Source: Corynebacterium mycetoides (GTDB lineage Bacteria > Actinomycetota > Actinomycetes > Mycobacteriales > Mycobacteriaceae). Taken from it: a stretch of 64,000 bases of DNA. Shown piece by piece: positions 26,162 to 35,183 of the stretch (position 1 is the first letter of the stretch; every line of letters starts with the position of its first letter). The stretch is taken from NCBI RefSeq assembly GCF_900103625.1, contig NZ_LT629700.1, positions 186,001-250,000 of the forward strand. Reading direction: 5' to 3'. Below the pieces are notes generated by a model. That model searched no databases, had not been told where the DNA came from, and saw nothing but the letters and a program-made list of their open reading frames with translations. The position numbers were made by a program, and so were the translations under genes.

Positions 26162-28081
26162 TTACCAGCGGAGGTACTCTCCCACCACAGCGCCTCCGAG
26201 TTCGTTGAGGTCGGGGGCGACGACGTTGGCGCCGGTGCGGTTGGCGAGGGCATCGATAAGCGAAATAAGCCCTGGATCATCCCCGAGGCGGAAGAAGGTG
26301 ATCTTCGTCCCGCGTTTGGTCACCGTGTCAAGCGCATCGACTGTGCGCGCGAGCGTGATGCGGTCGGTCGGCCAGTTGAAGTAGGCCTCGCCCCATTCGG
26401 TCAGGATAGAGGTCGGCTCGCCGTCGGTGACGATGAGAAGCGTCGGGTCGTAGTCGGCGTGGCGGGTGAAGAACTCGTTGGCGAGAAGCAGCGCGTGCTG
26501 CAGGTTGGTGCCCTTTTCCTGCATCGGCGGCAGGGCGGTGAGTTCTTCGATCGTCAGCGTCTGCGCGTAGAGGCCGAAACCGATCAGCGCGAGCTCGTCG
26601 CTGCGGAACTGCGTGGTGATGAGGTGGTTCAGCGCTAGCGCGGTCTGCTTCATCGGCGTCCAGCGGCCTTCCATCGCCATGGAAAAGGAGGTGTCCACAA
26701 GGAGTGCAACGGCGTTTTTCGTACGCGCTTCGGTTTCGACCACTTCGATGTCGTTCACGGTGATCGCGAACGGCTCGCCGCTGGCGGCACTGCGCTGGAG
26801 CGCGTTCGTGATGGTCCGGGTGGTGTCCCACGCCGGAGTGTCGCCGAATTCCCAAGGGCGGGTGCCACCGGTGGGTTCGCCCTGCTGACCGGCGAGGCGG
26901 GAATCGCGCTGGCCACGGGATAACTGGGAGGTCGCGCCCTTCAACAGCTCCTTGCCCAGCATACGCAGCGCTTTCGGGGACAGCTGCAGCGAGCCGGACT
27001 CGCTCTTGTTCAGCAATCCGGAGTCGCGCAACGCTTTCTCCAAGTCGCGCAGATGTTTAGCGCTGGTGGCGGCGTCAGCGCCCAAGAGGTCGGCGACGTC
27101 GTCCAAGTCAATGTCTCCGGGGCGTTCACCTCCGAGGGTGGCAGCGAGCTCGTCGAGGCGCCCGAGGTCGCGCATCGCGCGGGTGGCTTCGCCGAGGCCC
27201 ATGCCGCCCGATGTCCCGTCGCCGTCGAACGGTTCGGACCCGGTCCAGTCCAGGTCGGGGCGGATGCCGCGCAGGTTCGCATCCAGCTCGCCAACGAGGT
27301 TCATCAGCTCCTCCGAGCCGAAGGCCTCGGCCGCGAGCTGCATGAGCTCGGCGCGCTGCTCGGGCGTCATGGAGTTGAGCAAGCGCTGGGCTGCCGCCGA
27401 TCGCTGCGCAAGTAGCTCCACCAACTCCTCGATGTTGCGGGGGTTCTCCGGAAACTGATCCCCGTGCTTGGCCATGAAATCCTGAAAGTCCTGCTCCGTG
27501 GCCATGCCGGCGCGATGCTTGCCCAACAGCACGTTGAGATCGCGAAGCATCTCGGCGACGGATGCGCGATCTTCATCGGTGGCACCTTCCAGCGCCTCTT
27601 TCATGCCGGCGAAGCGCTGGTCTAAGAGTTCGCGGCCGATGAGGTCTTTGATCTGCTGGTACTTCTCGCGCGCTTCTGAGGAAGCCCAGTCGTAGCCGTT
27701 CAGTTCGGTCACCGCCGCCGCGGGAGAGACGGGCAGGTTGTCGAGTGTCATCTCCCGCATTGTGCGGTCGAGATCGTCCATATCCACATCGCGGGCGAGT
27801 TGGCCGCGTTCGGCGAGCACCGCTTCGTCGAGAAGCTTCTTCGCTTCCTGGAGCGTGCCCCCGAGGTTGGTCTTGTGCAGCAGCTCCTTGCGGCGCTCCG
27901 CGATTTGGCGCAGGAAGTCGTCGTAGCCCTCGCGGCGCAGATACTCGCGCATGGCCTGCTCGGCGGAGTAGCCGTACATGACGTCGTCGGCAATGGCGCG
28001 CACCGCCTTGGTCAGGTCGGGCGGTGGGGCGAGTGGATCCGGGCCCGGGGTGTACCTGCGGTACCTGCGTTGCTTAGCCAT
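26162..28081 (-). CDS. von Willebrand factor A domain protein (partner of MoxR ATPase)
   Basis: This 639-residue cytoplasmic protein has a long helical N-terminal part and a C-terminal VWA domain (about residues 450-639). The MIDAS metal site is visible as LLVDTSFSMAMEG (DxSxS), with the downstream Thr and Asp in LLIVTDGEPTS. VWA proteins paired with MoxR AAA+ ATPases work as chaperone-like or metal-insertion systems, as in magnesium chelatase. Its ATG (28081) overlaps the end of the MoxR gene by 8 bases, so the two are translationally coupled. Substrate unknown. Confidence 0.85.
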   Translation of the reverse strand: MAKQRRYRRYTPGPDPLAPPPDLTKAVRAIADDVMYGYSAEQAMREYLRREGYDDFLRQIAERRKELLHKTNLGGTLQEAKKLLDEAVLAERGQLARDVDMDDLDRTMREMTLDNLPVSPAAAVTELNGYDWASSEAREKYQQIKDLIGRELLDQRFAGMKEALEGATDEDRASVAEMLRDLNVLLGKHRAGMATEQDFQDFMAKHGDQFPENPRNIEELVELLAQRSAAAQRLLNSMTPEQRAELMQLAAEAFGSEELMNLVGELDANLRGIRPDLDWTGSEPFDGDGTSGGMGLGEATRAMRDLGRLDELAATLGGERPGDIDLDDVADLLGADAATSAKHLRDLEKALRDSGLLNKSESGSLQLSPKALRMLGKELLKGATSQLSRGQRDSRLAGQQGEPTGGTRPWEFGDTPAWDTTRTITNALQRSAASGEPFAITVNDIEVVETEARTKNAVALLVDTSFSMAMEGRWTPMKQTALALNHLITTQFRSDELALIGFGLYAQTLTIEELTALPPMQEKGTNLQHALLLANEFFTRHADYDPTLLIVTDGEPTSILTEWGEAYFNWPTDRITLARTVDALDTVTKRGTKITFFRLGDDPGLISLIDALANRTGANVVAPDLNELGGAVVGEYLRW

Positions 28082-29468
28082 AGATGCTCTCACCTTCGCC
28101 GGAGTCCTTCGAAATCTTTTGGGTGAGGTAGAGTGCCTCCACCGCGAGCTCGATGGCACTAGCGCGCTCGCCCTCGCTCTCGGCGCCGAAGGTCGAAGCA
28201 ATGTCTCCGTACAGCGTGCCTTCGAGCTGGGGCAGGCCGTTGAGGAACTCCGCCGCCGTAATGTTTTCTCCAGTGGTGATGAAGGTGGAGCCGTCGAGCG
28301 CCTCGATCAGCGGGGCGAAGTCGAGTCCCTTGATCCGGGGGCGAAGAGTCTGAGCAACGGAGTTGCGCAACAGGTACTCGAGGATGTCCCACTCGCGGCC
28401 TTCCTCGCCGTGCTCGAACTCCACCTTGCCGCCGAGCACGTCGACGGCAGCCTCCAGGTCCACTAGGCGCGCGACCGGGTCCTCCCCGGTAATGGCGGCG
28501 CGGCGGGCGGCGGAGGCTGCGACTGTCTCGGCCCCGGCGATAGCGAAGCGGGCCGAGACACCGGCGCGTTGGTTCACCGCGTCGGATTCGCGCAGCGCGC
28601 GGGTGAACCGGGCGAGGGCTTCCATAATGGGTTGCGGCACAGTGGCCGTGAGCTGCGATTCTTGCTCGATGACGCGGATCTCGTCGTCCAACTCGATGGG
28701 GTAGTGGGTGCGGATCTCCGCGCCGAAGCGGTCTTTGAGCGGGGTGATGATGCGCCCGCGGTTGGTGTAGTCCTCCGGGTTCGCCGACGCCACCACCAGC
28801 ACGTCCAGCGGCAGGCGCAGCATGTAGCCGCGGATCTGGATGTCGGCTTCCTCCATCACGTTGAGCATGGCCACCTGGATGCGCTCCGCCAGGTCCGGCA
28901 GCTCGTTGATGGCCACGATGCCGCGGTTGGAGCGCGGGATGAGGCCGTAGTGGATAGTCTCCGGGTCGCCCAGGCGGCGGCCCTCGGCCACGCGCATCGG
29001 GTCCACGTCGCCGATCAGATCCGCCACGGAGGTGTCCGGGGTGGCCAACTTCTCGGAGTAGCGGGCCTCGCGCGGGATCCAGACGATGGGCAGCGCGTCT
29101 CCTTCATCCTCGACGCGGCGCTTCGTGGCGTCCGTCAGCGGGTTCAGGGGGTGTTCGCGCAGCTCGGATCCTTCGATGACGGGCACGAAGGCGTCGAGAA
29201 GCAATGGAAGCGTGCGAAGCAGGCGGGTCTTGCCCTGGCCGCGCTCGCCGAGCAGCACGATGTCGTGGCCGGCGATGATGGCGCGCTCGACCTGCGGCAA
29301 CACGGTGTGCTCGAGGCCGTGGAGGCCGGGCCACGGGTTTTCGCCGGCGCGCAGTGTGGCGATGAGGTTGTCGCGCATCTCTTCGCGCACGGTCTTGTAG
29401 GTGTAGCCGGCGGCCTTGAGCTCGCCGAGGGTGGTGATGGATGGCCAGGAGTTGGGCGCTTCAGTCAT
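28074..29468 (-). CDS. MoxR-type AAA+ ATPase (magnesium-chelatase ChlI-like)
   Basis: This 464-residue P-loop ATPase has Walker A in LLGERGQGKTRLLRTL near residue 75, a long insertion typical of the ChlI/MoxR clade, and the Walker B/sensor region GIVAINELPDLAERIQVAML followed by LDVLVVASANPEDYTNRGRI. It precedes and overlaps the VWA gene, forming a two-gene operon. ATP-driven remodelling of a target held by the VWA partner is the family role; no target gene is identifiable beside it. Confidence 0.87.
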   Translation of the reverse strand: MTEAPNSWPSITTLGELKAAGYTYKTVREEMRDNLIATLRAGENPWPGLHGLEHTVLPQVERAIIAGHDIVLLGERGQGKTRLLRTLPLLLDAFVPVIEGSELREHPLNPLTDATKRRVEDEGDALPIVWIPREARYSEKLATPDTSVADLIGDVDPMRVAEGRRLGDPETIHYGLIPRSNRGIVAINELPDLAERIQVAMLNVMEEADIQIRGYMLRLPLDVLVVASANPEDYTNRGRIITPLKDRFGAEIRTHYPIELDDEIRVIEQESQLTATVPQPIMEALARFTRALRESDAVNQRAGVSARFAIAGAETVAASAARRAAITGEDPVARLVDLEAAVDVLGGKVEFEHGEEGREWDILEYLLRNSVAQTLRPRIKGLDFAPLIEALDGSTFITTGENITAAEFLNGLPQLEGTLYGDIASTFGAESEGERASAIELAVEALYLTQKISKDSGEGESIYG

Positions 29469-29512
29469 GCCGGCCAGGGTACGCGGGTTCCGCGATGGCT
29501 TACCATCGCTTC

Positions 29513-30055
29513 ATGGCCACCATCTACCTCATTCGCCACGGCGAGACCCCGACGACCGGCAAAATCCTTCCCGGGCGCGCGCCGGGGTTGCACCTTTCGG
29601 AGAGGGGGCGCATGCAAGCCGCGGCTGTGGCCAAGCAACTCGCCAGCGTCGACGCGGTGTATTCCTCACCGCTCGAGCGCGCCCGGGAGACCGCTTTACC
29701 CACCTGCGAACGGTTCCACAAAGAGCTCATGCTTGACGACGGCCTCCTGGAAGCCGATTTCGGCACATGGACCGGCGAATCCTTGGCCGACCTTGCCAAA
29801 TTGCCCGAGTGGCAGGTCGTGCAGAGGCGGCCTGGGGAGTTCCGCTTCCCTGGCGGCGAGTCGTTCGTGGAGATGCAACACCGCGTAGTGGGTTGCGTGC
29901 GCACGATCGCGGCGCGGCACCCGGGCGAGGCGGTGGCCTGCTTCACCCACGCCGACCCGATCAAGGCGGCGTTGGCGCATTTCACGGGACGGGGGTGGGG
30001 CGCGTTCCAGCAGATCCCGGCGGAACCGTGCTCAGTGTCGGAGCTTGAGCTGTGA
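29513..30055 (+). CDS. Histidine phosphatase family (phosphoglycerate-mutase-like) protein
   Basis: This 180-residue enzyme has the catalytic motif LIRHGETP near residue 6 (phospho-accepting His of the RHG motif), VDAVYSSPLERARETA, LEADFGTWTGES and the second catalytic His in VACFTHADPIKAAL. It acts as a phosphomonoesterase; the substrate is not predictable. It overlaps the next gene by 4 bases (GTGA), so the pair is co-translated. The first ATG of the open frame is too early; MATIYLIRHGE fits the family. Confidence 0.87.
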   Translation: MATIYLIRHGETPTTGKILPGRAPGLHLSERGRMQAAAVAKQLASVDAVYSSPLERARETALPTCERFHKELMLDDGLLEADFGTWTGESLADLAKLPEWQVVQRRPGEFRFPGGESFVEMQHRVVGCVRTIAARHPGEAVACFTHADPIKAALAHFTGRGWGAFQQIPAEPCSVSELEL

Positions 30056-30786
30056 CCGCGAATGAGCTGCTTGAACTGCTTCAACACGGCGAGGTCGGTT
30101 TCGTAGGCCAGCTCGCGGAGTCCTCGAACCTCACGGTGGTTGTGGACCTCACGCTAGCTCGCGACGATGGCCGAGAGGACTACTGCTGGGGCATCTTCAA
30201 GCCTGAGGCGGGGGAGCGCTACCTCCACGATTTCCCGGCGGGGCTGTGGCGGCGCGAGCGGGCTGCGTACCTGCTCAGCGCGTGGCTGGGCTGGGACATC
30301 GTGCCGCCCACGGTGGTGCGCGAGGTGGGCCCGCTCGGTGTCGGGTCGTTGCAGTACTACGTGGACAACGACGGCTCCCACTATTTCCCGCTGTTCGAGA
30401 CCCGCCCCGACCTGCATCCCCAGTTACTGCGCATGGCTGTTTTCGACTTATTGGTGAATAACACGGACCGTAAATCGGGCCATGTTTTGCTCGCCCGCTC
30501 GCAAAACGAGAACCGCGTTGACCACGTGTGGGGCATCGACCAGGGACTGTGCTTTCACCATGATCCGAAGTTGCGCACCGTGATCTGGGACTTCGCGCAC
30601 GAGGCGATCCCATCCGAGCTGGTGGATGCGGTCGAGCCGCTCACGGGGGAAGTGCCGGAGGAGGTGGCGTCATTGTTGACACCGGAAGAGGTGGCGGCGT
30701 TGAAATCGCGCGCCTTACGCATCGTGCGCCTGCCGTGGTTGCCCGAGCCCCAGTCCGAGTTTCCTTACCCCTGGCCCCTGGTGTAA
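30052..30786 (+). CDS. SCO1664-family (HipA/PI-kinase-fold) protein
   Basis: This 244-residue protein belongs to the actinobacterial SCO1664 family, which resembles the kinase fold of HipA and phosphatidylinositol kinases. Key blocks are CWGIFKPEAGERYLHDFPAG (the nucleotide-binding Lys), FDLLVNNTDRKSGHVLL (catalytic-loop-like N-x-D-R) and VWGIDQGLCFHHDPKLRTVI (metal-binding D-x-G). The GTG start overlaps the phosphatase. From general knowledge the two usually flank a DUF3090 gene and precede mshC in other actinobacteria; neither is here. Activity and target are unknown. Confidence 0.75.
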   Translation: MTANELLELLQHGEVGFVGQLAESSNLTVVVDLTLARDDGREDYCWGIFKPEAGERYLHDFPAGLWRRERAAYLLSAWLGWDIVPPTVVREVGPLGVGSLQYYVDNDGSHYFPLFETRPDLHPQLLRMAVFDLLVNNTDRKSGHVLLARSQNENRVDHVWGIDQGLCFHHDPKLRTVIWDFAHEAIPSELVDAVEPLTGEVPEEVASLLTPEEVAALKSRALRIVRLPWLPEPQSEFPYPWPLV

Positions 30787-30789
30787 GCG

Positions 30790-31332
30790 CTATTCCCGCG
30801 CGGGGTAGCGCACGAGGAGGTCGTCGCCGACCACGGCACCGTCGTTAAGCGTTGCTTTGCGTATCGACGCACCTTCGGCCCCCAACCCCAGCACGTGCTC
30901 CACCTCGTCCCCGTGGGCGAGGAGGTGATCAGCGATGATGCGGCGGTGGCAGCGCCACCACACCGCCTCGGAACACATGATGGCGGTCGGCGTGTGAGCG
31001 GCGTGCTGGCGCAGTTTCTCCAATGCTGTTGAGAATTCTTCACCCAGGGCGTGGTCGGCGTAGTTGTGAAAGCTGCGGTTTTGCCAGTTGGCGTTGACCT
31101 CGAACGGGATCGTCTTGGATACGTTGCGCCGCCCCGCCAGCCCCTCGTTCTTCATGTAGGCGATGCCGTGTGTGGGGAGGCGCTGGGTGAGGGAGTCGTC
31201 GTTGAACCACGGGTACTTCCGTGAACCGGTCAGCTTGCGCACATCGACGACTGCCGCGACCCCGGCTGCCTGAAGCATGCGCACGAACTCGTCGAATTCA
31301 AGGTTGGAGTGGCCGACGGTGAAGATGCGCAT
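30790..31332 (-). CDS. DUF488 family protein
   Basis: This 180-residue protein has the family opening TVGHSNLEFDEFVRMLQAAG, VVDVRKLTGSRKYPWFNDD, and the Cys-bearing IMCSEAVWWRCHRRIIADHL near residue 120. DUF488 proteins share a small alpha/beta fold with conserved His/Cys residues and have no firmly established function. Three bases separate its end from the convergent SCO1664 gene. Confidence 0.8.
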   Translation of the reverse strand: MRIFTVGHSNLEFDEFVRMLQAAGVAAVVDVRKLTGSRKYPWFNDDSLTQRLPTHGIAYMKNEGLAGRRNVSKTIPFEVNANWQNRSFHNYADHALGEEFSTALEKLRQHAAHTPTAIMCSEAVWWRCHRRIIADHLLAHGDEVEHVLGLGAEGASIRKATLNDGAVVGDDLLVRYPARE

Positions 31333-31383
31333 GGGTGCAACCGTACCCCGAACCCGAGGTGCTCTTGAGCGGAGCCGCCTGAA

Positions 31384-31974
31384 TCAGACCCGCTGGGCGA
31401 GATCAGGGTAATGTACGACCACTCCGTCACTGTCCACTTCTAATTCGACATCGACTCCACGTGTTCCACTTGCGTAGCGGACTGTCTTAGAGTCGATTGA
31501 GCTGTAGTACTGGTCCGAAGCGATCACTTCTAGCGATGGCATATCAATCCAGGCCATGATGAGTTGCGTCTTAGGAACCTGAGCTTCCAAAAGCCCCAAG
31601 CGGCGAATGGGCATCGTGTTCGTGAGCGGGCAAAGGCCGAGGTCGCAATCCAGCGCGTCTTCCAGGTCTGCTGAACGAACAATTCCGGGGGAGGGCAGAT
31701 TTGTTGGCGGGGTCCCCTCTTCTTTGGTCTGCGACGACCATACGCCCTGCTCGGACCTGACGAGTTTGAGGCTCCGCTCCCAACCATCGCCTTCAACGTT
31801 CACCGTCACATTCTGGGTGGCCCAGTTCTCCGTGGCCTCTAGTGCCCAGGTTGCCTGGTAACCCTCTCCGTATTGCACTCCGGTGGCCGATAAACCGGCT
31901 CCGTGAAGCCGAACCGTAGCCTCGTTCTGGATGACGGGGTTGTCGATGTGCACCCACCCGTAGCTACGTTCCAT
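31384..31974 (-). CDS. Putative glycolipid-binding (DUF1089/PF06475) protein
   Basis: This 196-residue protein has the beta-rich pattern of the family: GYQATWALEATENWATQNVT, SLKLVRSEQGVW, and the diagnostic DLGLCPLTNTMPIRRLGL. I start at MERSYGW (31974); the frame is open 45 codons further upstream but that part looks unrelated. The fold resembles the lipoprotein-localisation fold, and glycolipid binding is a family annotation rather than a demonstrated role here. Confidence 0.7.
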   Translation of the reverse strand: MERSYGWVHIDNPVIQNEATVRLHGAGLSATGVQYGEGYQATWALEATENWATQNVTVNVEGDGWERSLKLVRSEQGVWSSQTKEEGTPPTNLPSPGIVRSADLEDALDCDLGLCPLTNTMPIRRLGLLEAQVPKTQLIMAWIDMPSLEVIASDQYYSSIDSKTVRYASGTRGVDVELEVDSDGVVVHYPDLAQRV

Positions 31975-32092
31975 GGTGGTTAGTCTATCGAGAGACCGCG
32001 CATGGGAAAGCGGGTAGTCGACTGCAACTGGGCCCGAGAAGAGTGTTGCGGGTTCTGCAGTTTTTCGGGGGACGCTGGCTACACTCGCGGGC

Positions 32093-32239
32093 ATGAAGCG
32101 CTTGTCCATCAGAATGGTGGCGGAGATTGTGGCCTCCGCCGGTGTTGTCCCGCCTGCGTGCGGTGGCCCGCGCCAGAATGACCGTCAGGCGGCGCTTGAG
32201 GTCCCTGCGGGTGCAATGGCGGTGCTCTCCAATGACTGA
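32093..32239 (+). CDS. Small ORF overlapping the monooxygenase start
   Basis: This 48-codon frame begins MKRLSIRMVAEIVASAGVV, which looks like a weak signal sequence followed by PACGG. It ends in TGA at 32237-32239, overlapping the ATG of the next gene by 8 bases, which would allow translational coupling. It could equally be a degenerate lipoprotein N-terminus or a chance frame; I cannot assign a function. Confidence 0.3.
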   Translation: MKRLSIRMVAEIVASAGVVPPACGGPRQNDRQAALEVPAGAMAVLSND

Positions 32240-33212
32240 GCACCACACTGCCATCGTCGTCGGCGGTGGCCAGTCCGGTTTAGCCACGGCCTATTATCTG
32301 CGGCGCTTCAAAGTGGATTTCCTGGTCCTGGACAACCAGGAAGAAGCTGGCGGAGCATGGTTGCACGCATGGCCTTCGCTGACGCTTTTCTCTGCCGCGG
32401 GGTTCTCTAATCTGCCCGGCTGGCCTATGCCGCACTACCCGGGGTATCCGCCGGCACACCATGTCATCGACTACCTGGAACACTACGAACAGCGCTACGA
32501 CATCCCAGTTAGGCGCCCCGTACACGTCCGCAGCGTGTCTTGTGATGGTGGGGTGTTTCATCTGGACACGTCTGCGGGTCAGTTCACAGCGGAGCACGTT
32601 GTCGCGGCCACAGGCACGTGGTCCGCGCCTTTCGTGCCCCACTATCCCGGCACCTTCCGTGGCCGCCAGTGGCACTCGTCGATCTACCCCGGGCCGGAAC
32701 CATTCCGCGGTGCGAAGGTCGCGGTGGTCGGTGGGGCGAATTCGGGTGCTCAGATCGCCGCGGATCTCATCGGGACGTCGGAGGTCACATGGTACACACG
32801 TGAGCAACCGCGCTGGATGCCTGACGACATCGATGGCCGCGATCTCTTTCTCAACAGCCGCCGCCGGATTCTCGGCGGCGATTCCGGCCCGAACCTCGGG
32901 GACATTGTTGCGCTTCCTCATCTACGTGAGCTCCGCAACTCCGGTCAGCTCACCGCTACCCCCATCTTCGATAGCTTGAACGAGCTCGACCACGACCACC
33001 TGATCTGGTGCACTGGTTTTCGTCCGGCCCTCGGCCCATTCCGCCACCTCATGCGCGGCCGCGAACCTGAAGTGGGGAATCTGCATCTAGTCGGTTACGG
33101 CAACTGGACCGGCGACGGCTCGGCAACGCTGATGGGTGTGGGGCCCTTTGCCAAACACACTGCCCAGGTAGTCGCGGGCCGTGTCGATGAAGCTCCGCAT
33201 CAAATGTTTTGA
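32232..33212 (+). CDS. Flavin-containing monooxygenase (ArsO-like NAD(P)-binding oxidoreductase)
   Basis: This 326-residue protein binds FAD through VVGGGQSGLATAYYLRR at residues about 9-25 and NADPH through VAVVGGANSGAQIAADL near residue 155. The ATG-like motif LIWCTGFRPALG and the final strand NLHLVGYGNWTGDGSATLMG follow. It matches short FMO/Trk-type oxidoreductases such as those called ArsO in metal-resistance loci. It lies next to a metal ATPase and its sensor, but no arsenic genes are present, so a role in metal resistance is only suggested by proximity. Confidence 0.75.
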   Translation: MTEHHTAIVVGGGQSGLATAYYLRRFKVDFLVLDNQEEAGGAWLHAWPSLTLFSAAGFSNLPGWPMPHYPGYPPAHHVIDYLEHYEQRYDIPVRRPVHVRSVSCDGGVFHLDTSAGQFTAEHVVAATGTWSAPFVPHYPGTFRGRQWHSSIYPGPEPFRGAKVAVVGGANSGAQIAADLIGTSEVTWYTREQPRWMPDDIDGRDLFLNSRRRILGGDSGPNLGDIVALPHLRELRNSGQLTATPIFDSLNELDHDHLIWCTGFRPALGPFRHLMRGREPEVGNLHLVGYGNWTGDGSATLMGVGPFAKHTAQVVAGRVDEAPHQMF

Positions 33213-33290
33213 GATGTCGCTTGCTCCCTGAGCAGCTCGATCCTTCCAAGATCCGCGTTGGAGAGCCAGCGCGCTGGGCGAAAGTGTGGC

Positions 33291-35183
33291 TCAGCGCTTC
33301 GCTTGCGCAGCCCGCAGGCCGTTCAAGATCACGATGACTTCGGCGACCTCGTGAACCAACACGACGGCCGCCAGGCCCAGCATGCCGCTGATCGCCAGCG
33401 GCATCAACACGATGATGATGGCCAGAGACAGCACGATGTTCTGGTTGATGATCCTGCTGCCTCGGCGGGCGTGCTGCAGAGTCTGTGGGATCAGCCGGAG
33501 GTCATGGCCGGTGAAGGCGACATCAGCGGACTCGATCGCGGCGTCGGAGCCAGTCGCTCCCATCGCTATGCCCACCGTCGCGCCCGCCAGTGCCGGCGCG
33601 TCGTTGATGCCGTCACCGATCATCGCCGTCGGCGTCTTGGAGGAGAGTTCGGCTACGATGCTCGCCTTGTCCTCCGGGCGCAGCTCGGCGCGCACGTCGT
33701 CGATTCCGGCGATTTCAGCCAGTGCCCGGGCGGTGCGAGTGTTGTCACCGGTGAGCATGCTCACTTCCACGTCGTTGGCGTGCAGGGTCTGCACGGCTTC
33801 GGGCACCTCGGGCCGCAGCTCGTCGCGGACCCCGATCGCCCCGGCAAGGGCGTCATCGACGGCGACCAGGACGCAGGTCTGCCCCTCGGACTCCATGCGC
33901 TCAACATCGGCCTTCAGTGGCCCGGCGTCGATCCATCGGGGGCTGCCCACCAGCACCCGTCGACCTTCGACGGTGCCACTGATGCCATGCCCGGATTCCT
34001 CGCTGATGTCCAGGGCAGCGGGCGCTTCGGGCCCCGCCGCCGCGATCGCCGCGGCGAGGGGGTGCGTCGATTGCTGCTCAACTGCCGCCGCAAAAGCAAG
34101 CACTTGCGCCCGATTGAATCCGTCTGCCGGGACCACGCCGGTAACCTCGGGCTGGTTGCGGGTGAGGGTTCCAGTCTTGTCCACCGCCAGGTGACGGATG
34201 CCGCCGAGCCGCTCGAACGCCGCTCCGGACTTGATGACCACGCCAAACTGGCTGGCTGCGCCGATCGCGGCCACGACCGTCAGCGGCACGGAGATTGCCA
34301 GCGCGCACGGCGACGCTGCAACCAGGACCACCAGTGCACGGGTGATCCACGTCTCGGGGTCGCCCAGCAGCGAGCCGATCACGCCGACCAGCACCGCCAG
34401 GATCATCACCCCGGGCACTAAGGGTCGGGCAATCCGGTCGGCGATCCGGGCGCGGTCGCCCTTTTCCGCCTGCGCCTGCTCGACCAGGTCCACGAGTGCG
34501 GTCAGTGAGTTGTCCGCTCCAGCTGCGGTCGTCTCGACCTCCAGCACACCGGCGGAGTTGATCGCTCCCGCGGGCACCTCGTCGCCGGGCGCGACCTCCT
34601 CTGGAATGGATTCTCCGGTGATCGCTGAGGTGTCAAGGCTGGAGCGTCCGGAACGAATGATGCCGTCCGTGGCGATCCGCTCCCCGGGGCGCACGAGCAT
34701 CAGCTCGCCAACCACGAGGTCTTTCGCTACGACCTCGACCGCCGTGCCGTCGCGCAGCACCGTTGCGGTCTGCGGCACCAACTTCAACAGTGCCCGCAGT
34801 CCGCCCTGGGCCCGGTCCATTGCCTTGTCCTCCAGCGCCTCAGCGATCGAGTACAGGAACGCTAGCGCCGCGGCCTCTCCGACGAAGCCGAGGATCACCG
34901 CGCCGACCGCGCTGATCGTCATCAGCAAACCAATGCCGAGCTTGCGCTTCGTGACAAGGCTCCGTATTGCGCTGGGCGCGAACGTGTATGCGCCTAGCAG
35001 CAGACCGACCCAGAACAGTATCGTCGCGGGTGTCTCCAGCCCGGACCAGTCCAGCGCCAGGCCTATGCAGAGGGCTACGCCGGAGAAGATCGGCAGTAGC
35101 AACTCGGGGTCCTTCCACCATGGCCGATCGAGCTCTTCAATCTCCGTGGCGGTTTCGTGTTCGCATCCACACGCCGAGCTCAT
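33291..35183 (-). CDS. P1B-type heavy-metal-exporting ATPase with SPC motif
   Basis: This 630-residue P-type ATPase has the actuator TGES loop, the phosphorylation site DKTGTLT (Asp near residue 335), GDGINDAPAL and a C-terminal HE motif (VLVHEVAEVIVILNG). The transmembrane metal site is SPC (near residues 291-293), not CPC, and there is no N-terminal HMA domain. This combination defines the P1B-4 subgroup (CoaT/CtpD/CtpJ-like; Co, Ni, Fe or Zn). A short Cys-rich start (MSSACGCEH) may bind metal. The ATG at 35183 lies inside the end of the CmtR-like gene, a 47-base overlap. Confidence 0.88.
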   Translation of the reverse strand: MSSACGCEHETATEIEELDRPWWKDPELLLPIFSGVALCIGLALDWSGLETPATILFWVGLLLGAYTFAPSAIRSLVTKRKLGIGLLMTISAVGAVILGFVGEAAALAFLYSIAEALEDKAMDRAQGGLRALLKLVPQTATVLRDGTAVEVVAKDLVVGELMLVRPGERIATDGIIRSGRSSLDTSAITGESIPEEVAPGDEVPAGAINSAGVLEVETTAAGADNSLTALVDLVEQAQAEKGDRARIADRIARPLVPGVMILAVLVGVIGSLLGDPETWITRALVVLVAASPCALAISVPLTVVAAIGAASQFGVVIKSGAAFERLGGIRHLAVDKTGTLTRNQPEVTGVVPADGFNRAQVLAFAAAVEQQSTHPLAAAIAAAGPEAPAALDISEESGHGISGTVEGRRVLVGSPRWIDAGPLKADVERMESEGQTCVLVAVDDALAGAIGVRDELRPEVPEAVQTLHANDVEVSMLTGDNTRTARALAEIAGIDDVRAELRPEDKASIVAELSSKTPTAMIGDGINDAPALAGATVGIAMGATGSDAAIESADVAFTGHDLRLIPQTLQHARRGSRIINQNIVLSLAIIIVLMPLAISGMLGLAAVVLVHEVAEVIVILNGLRAAQAKR

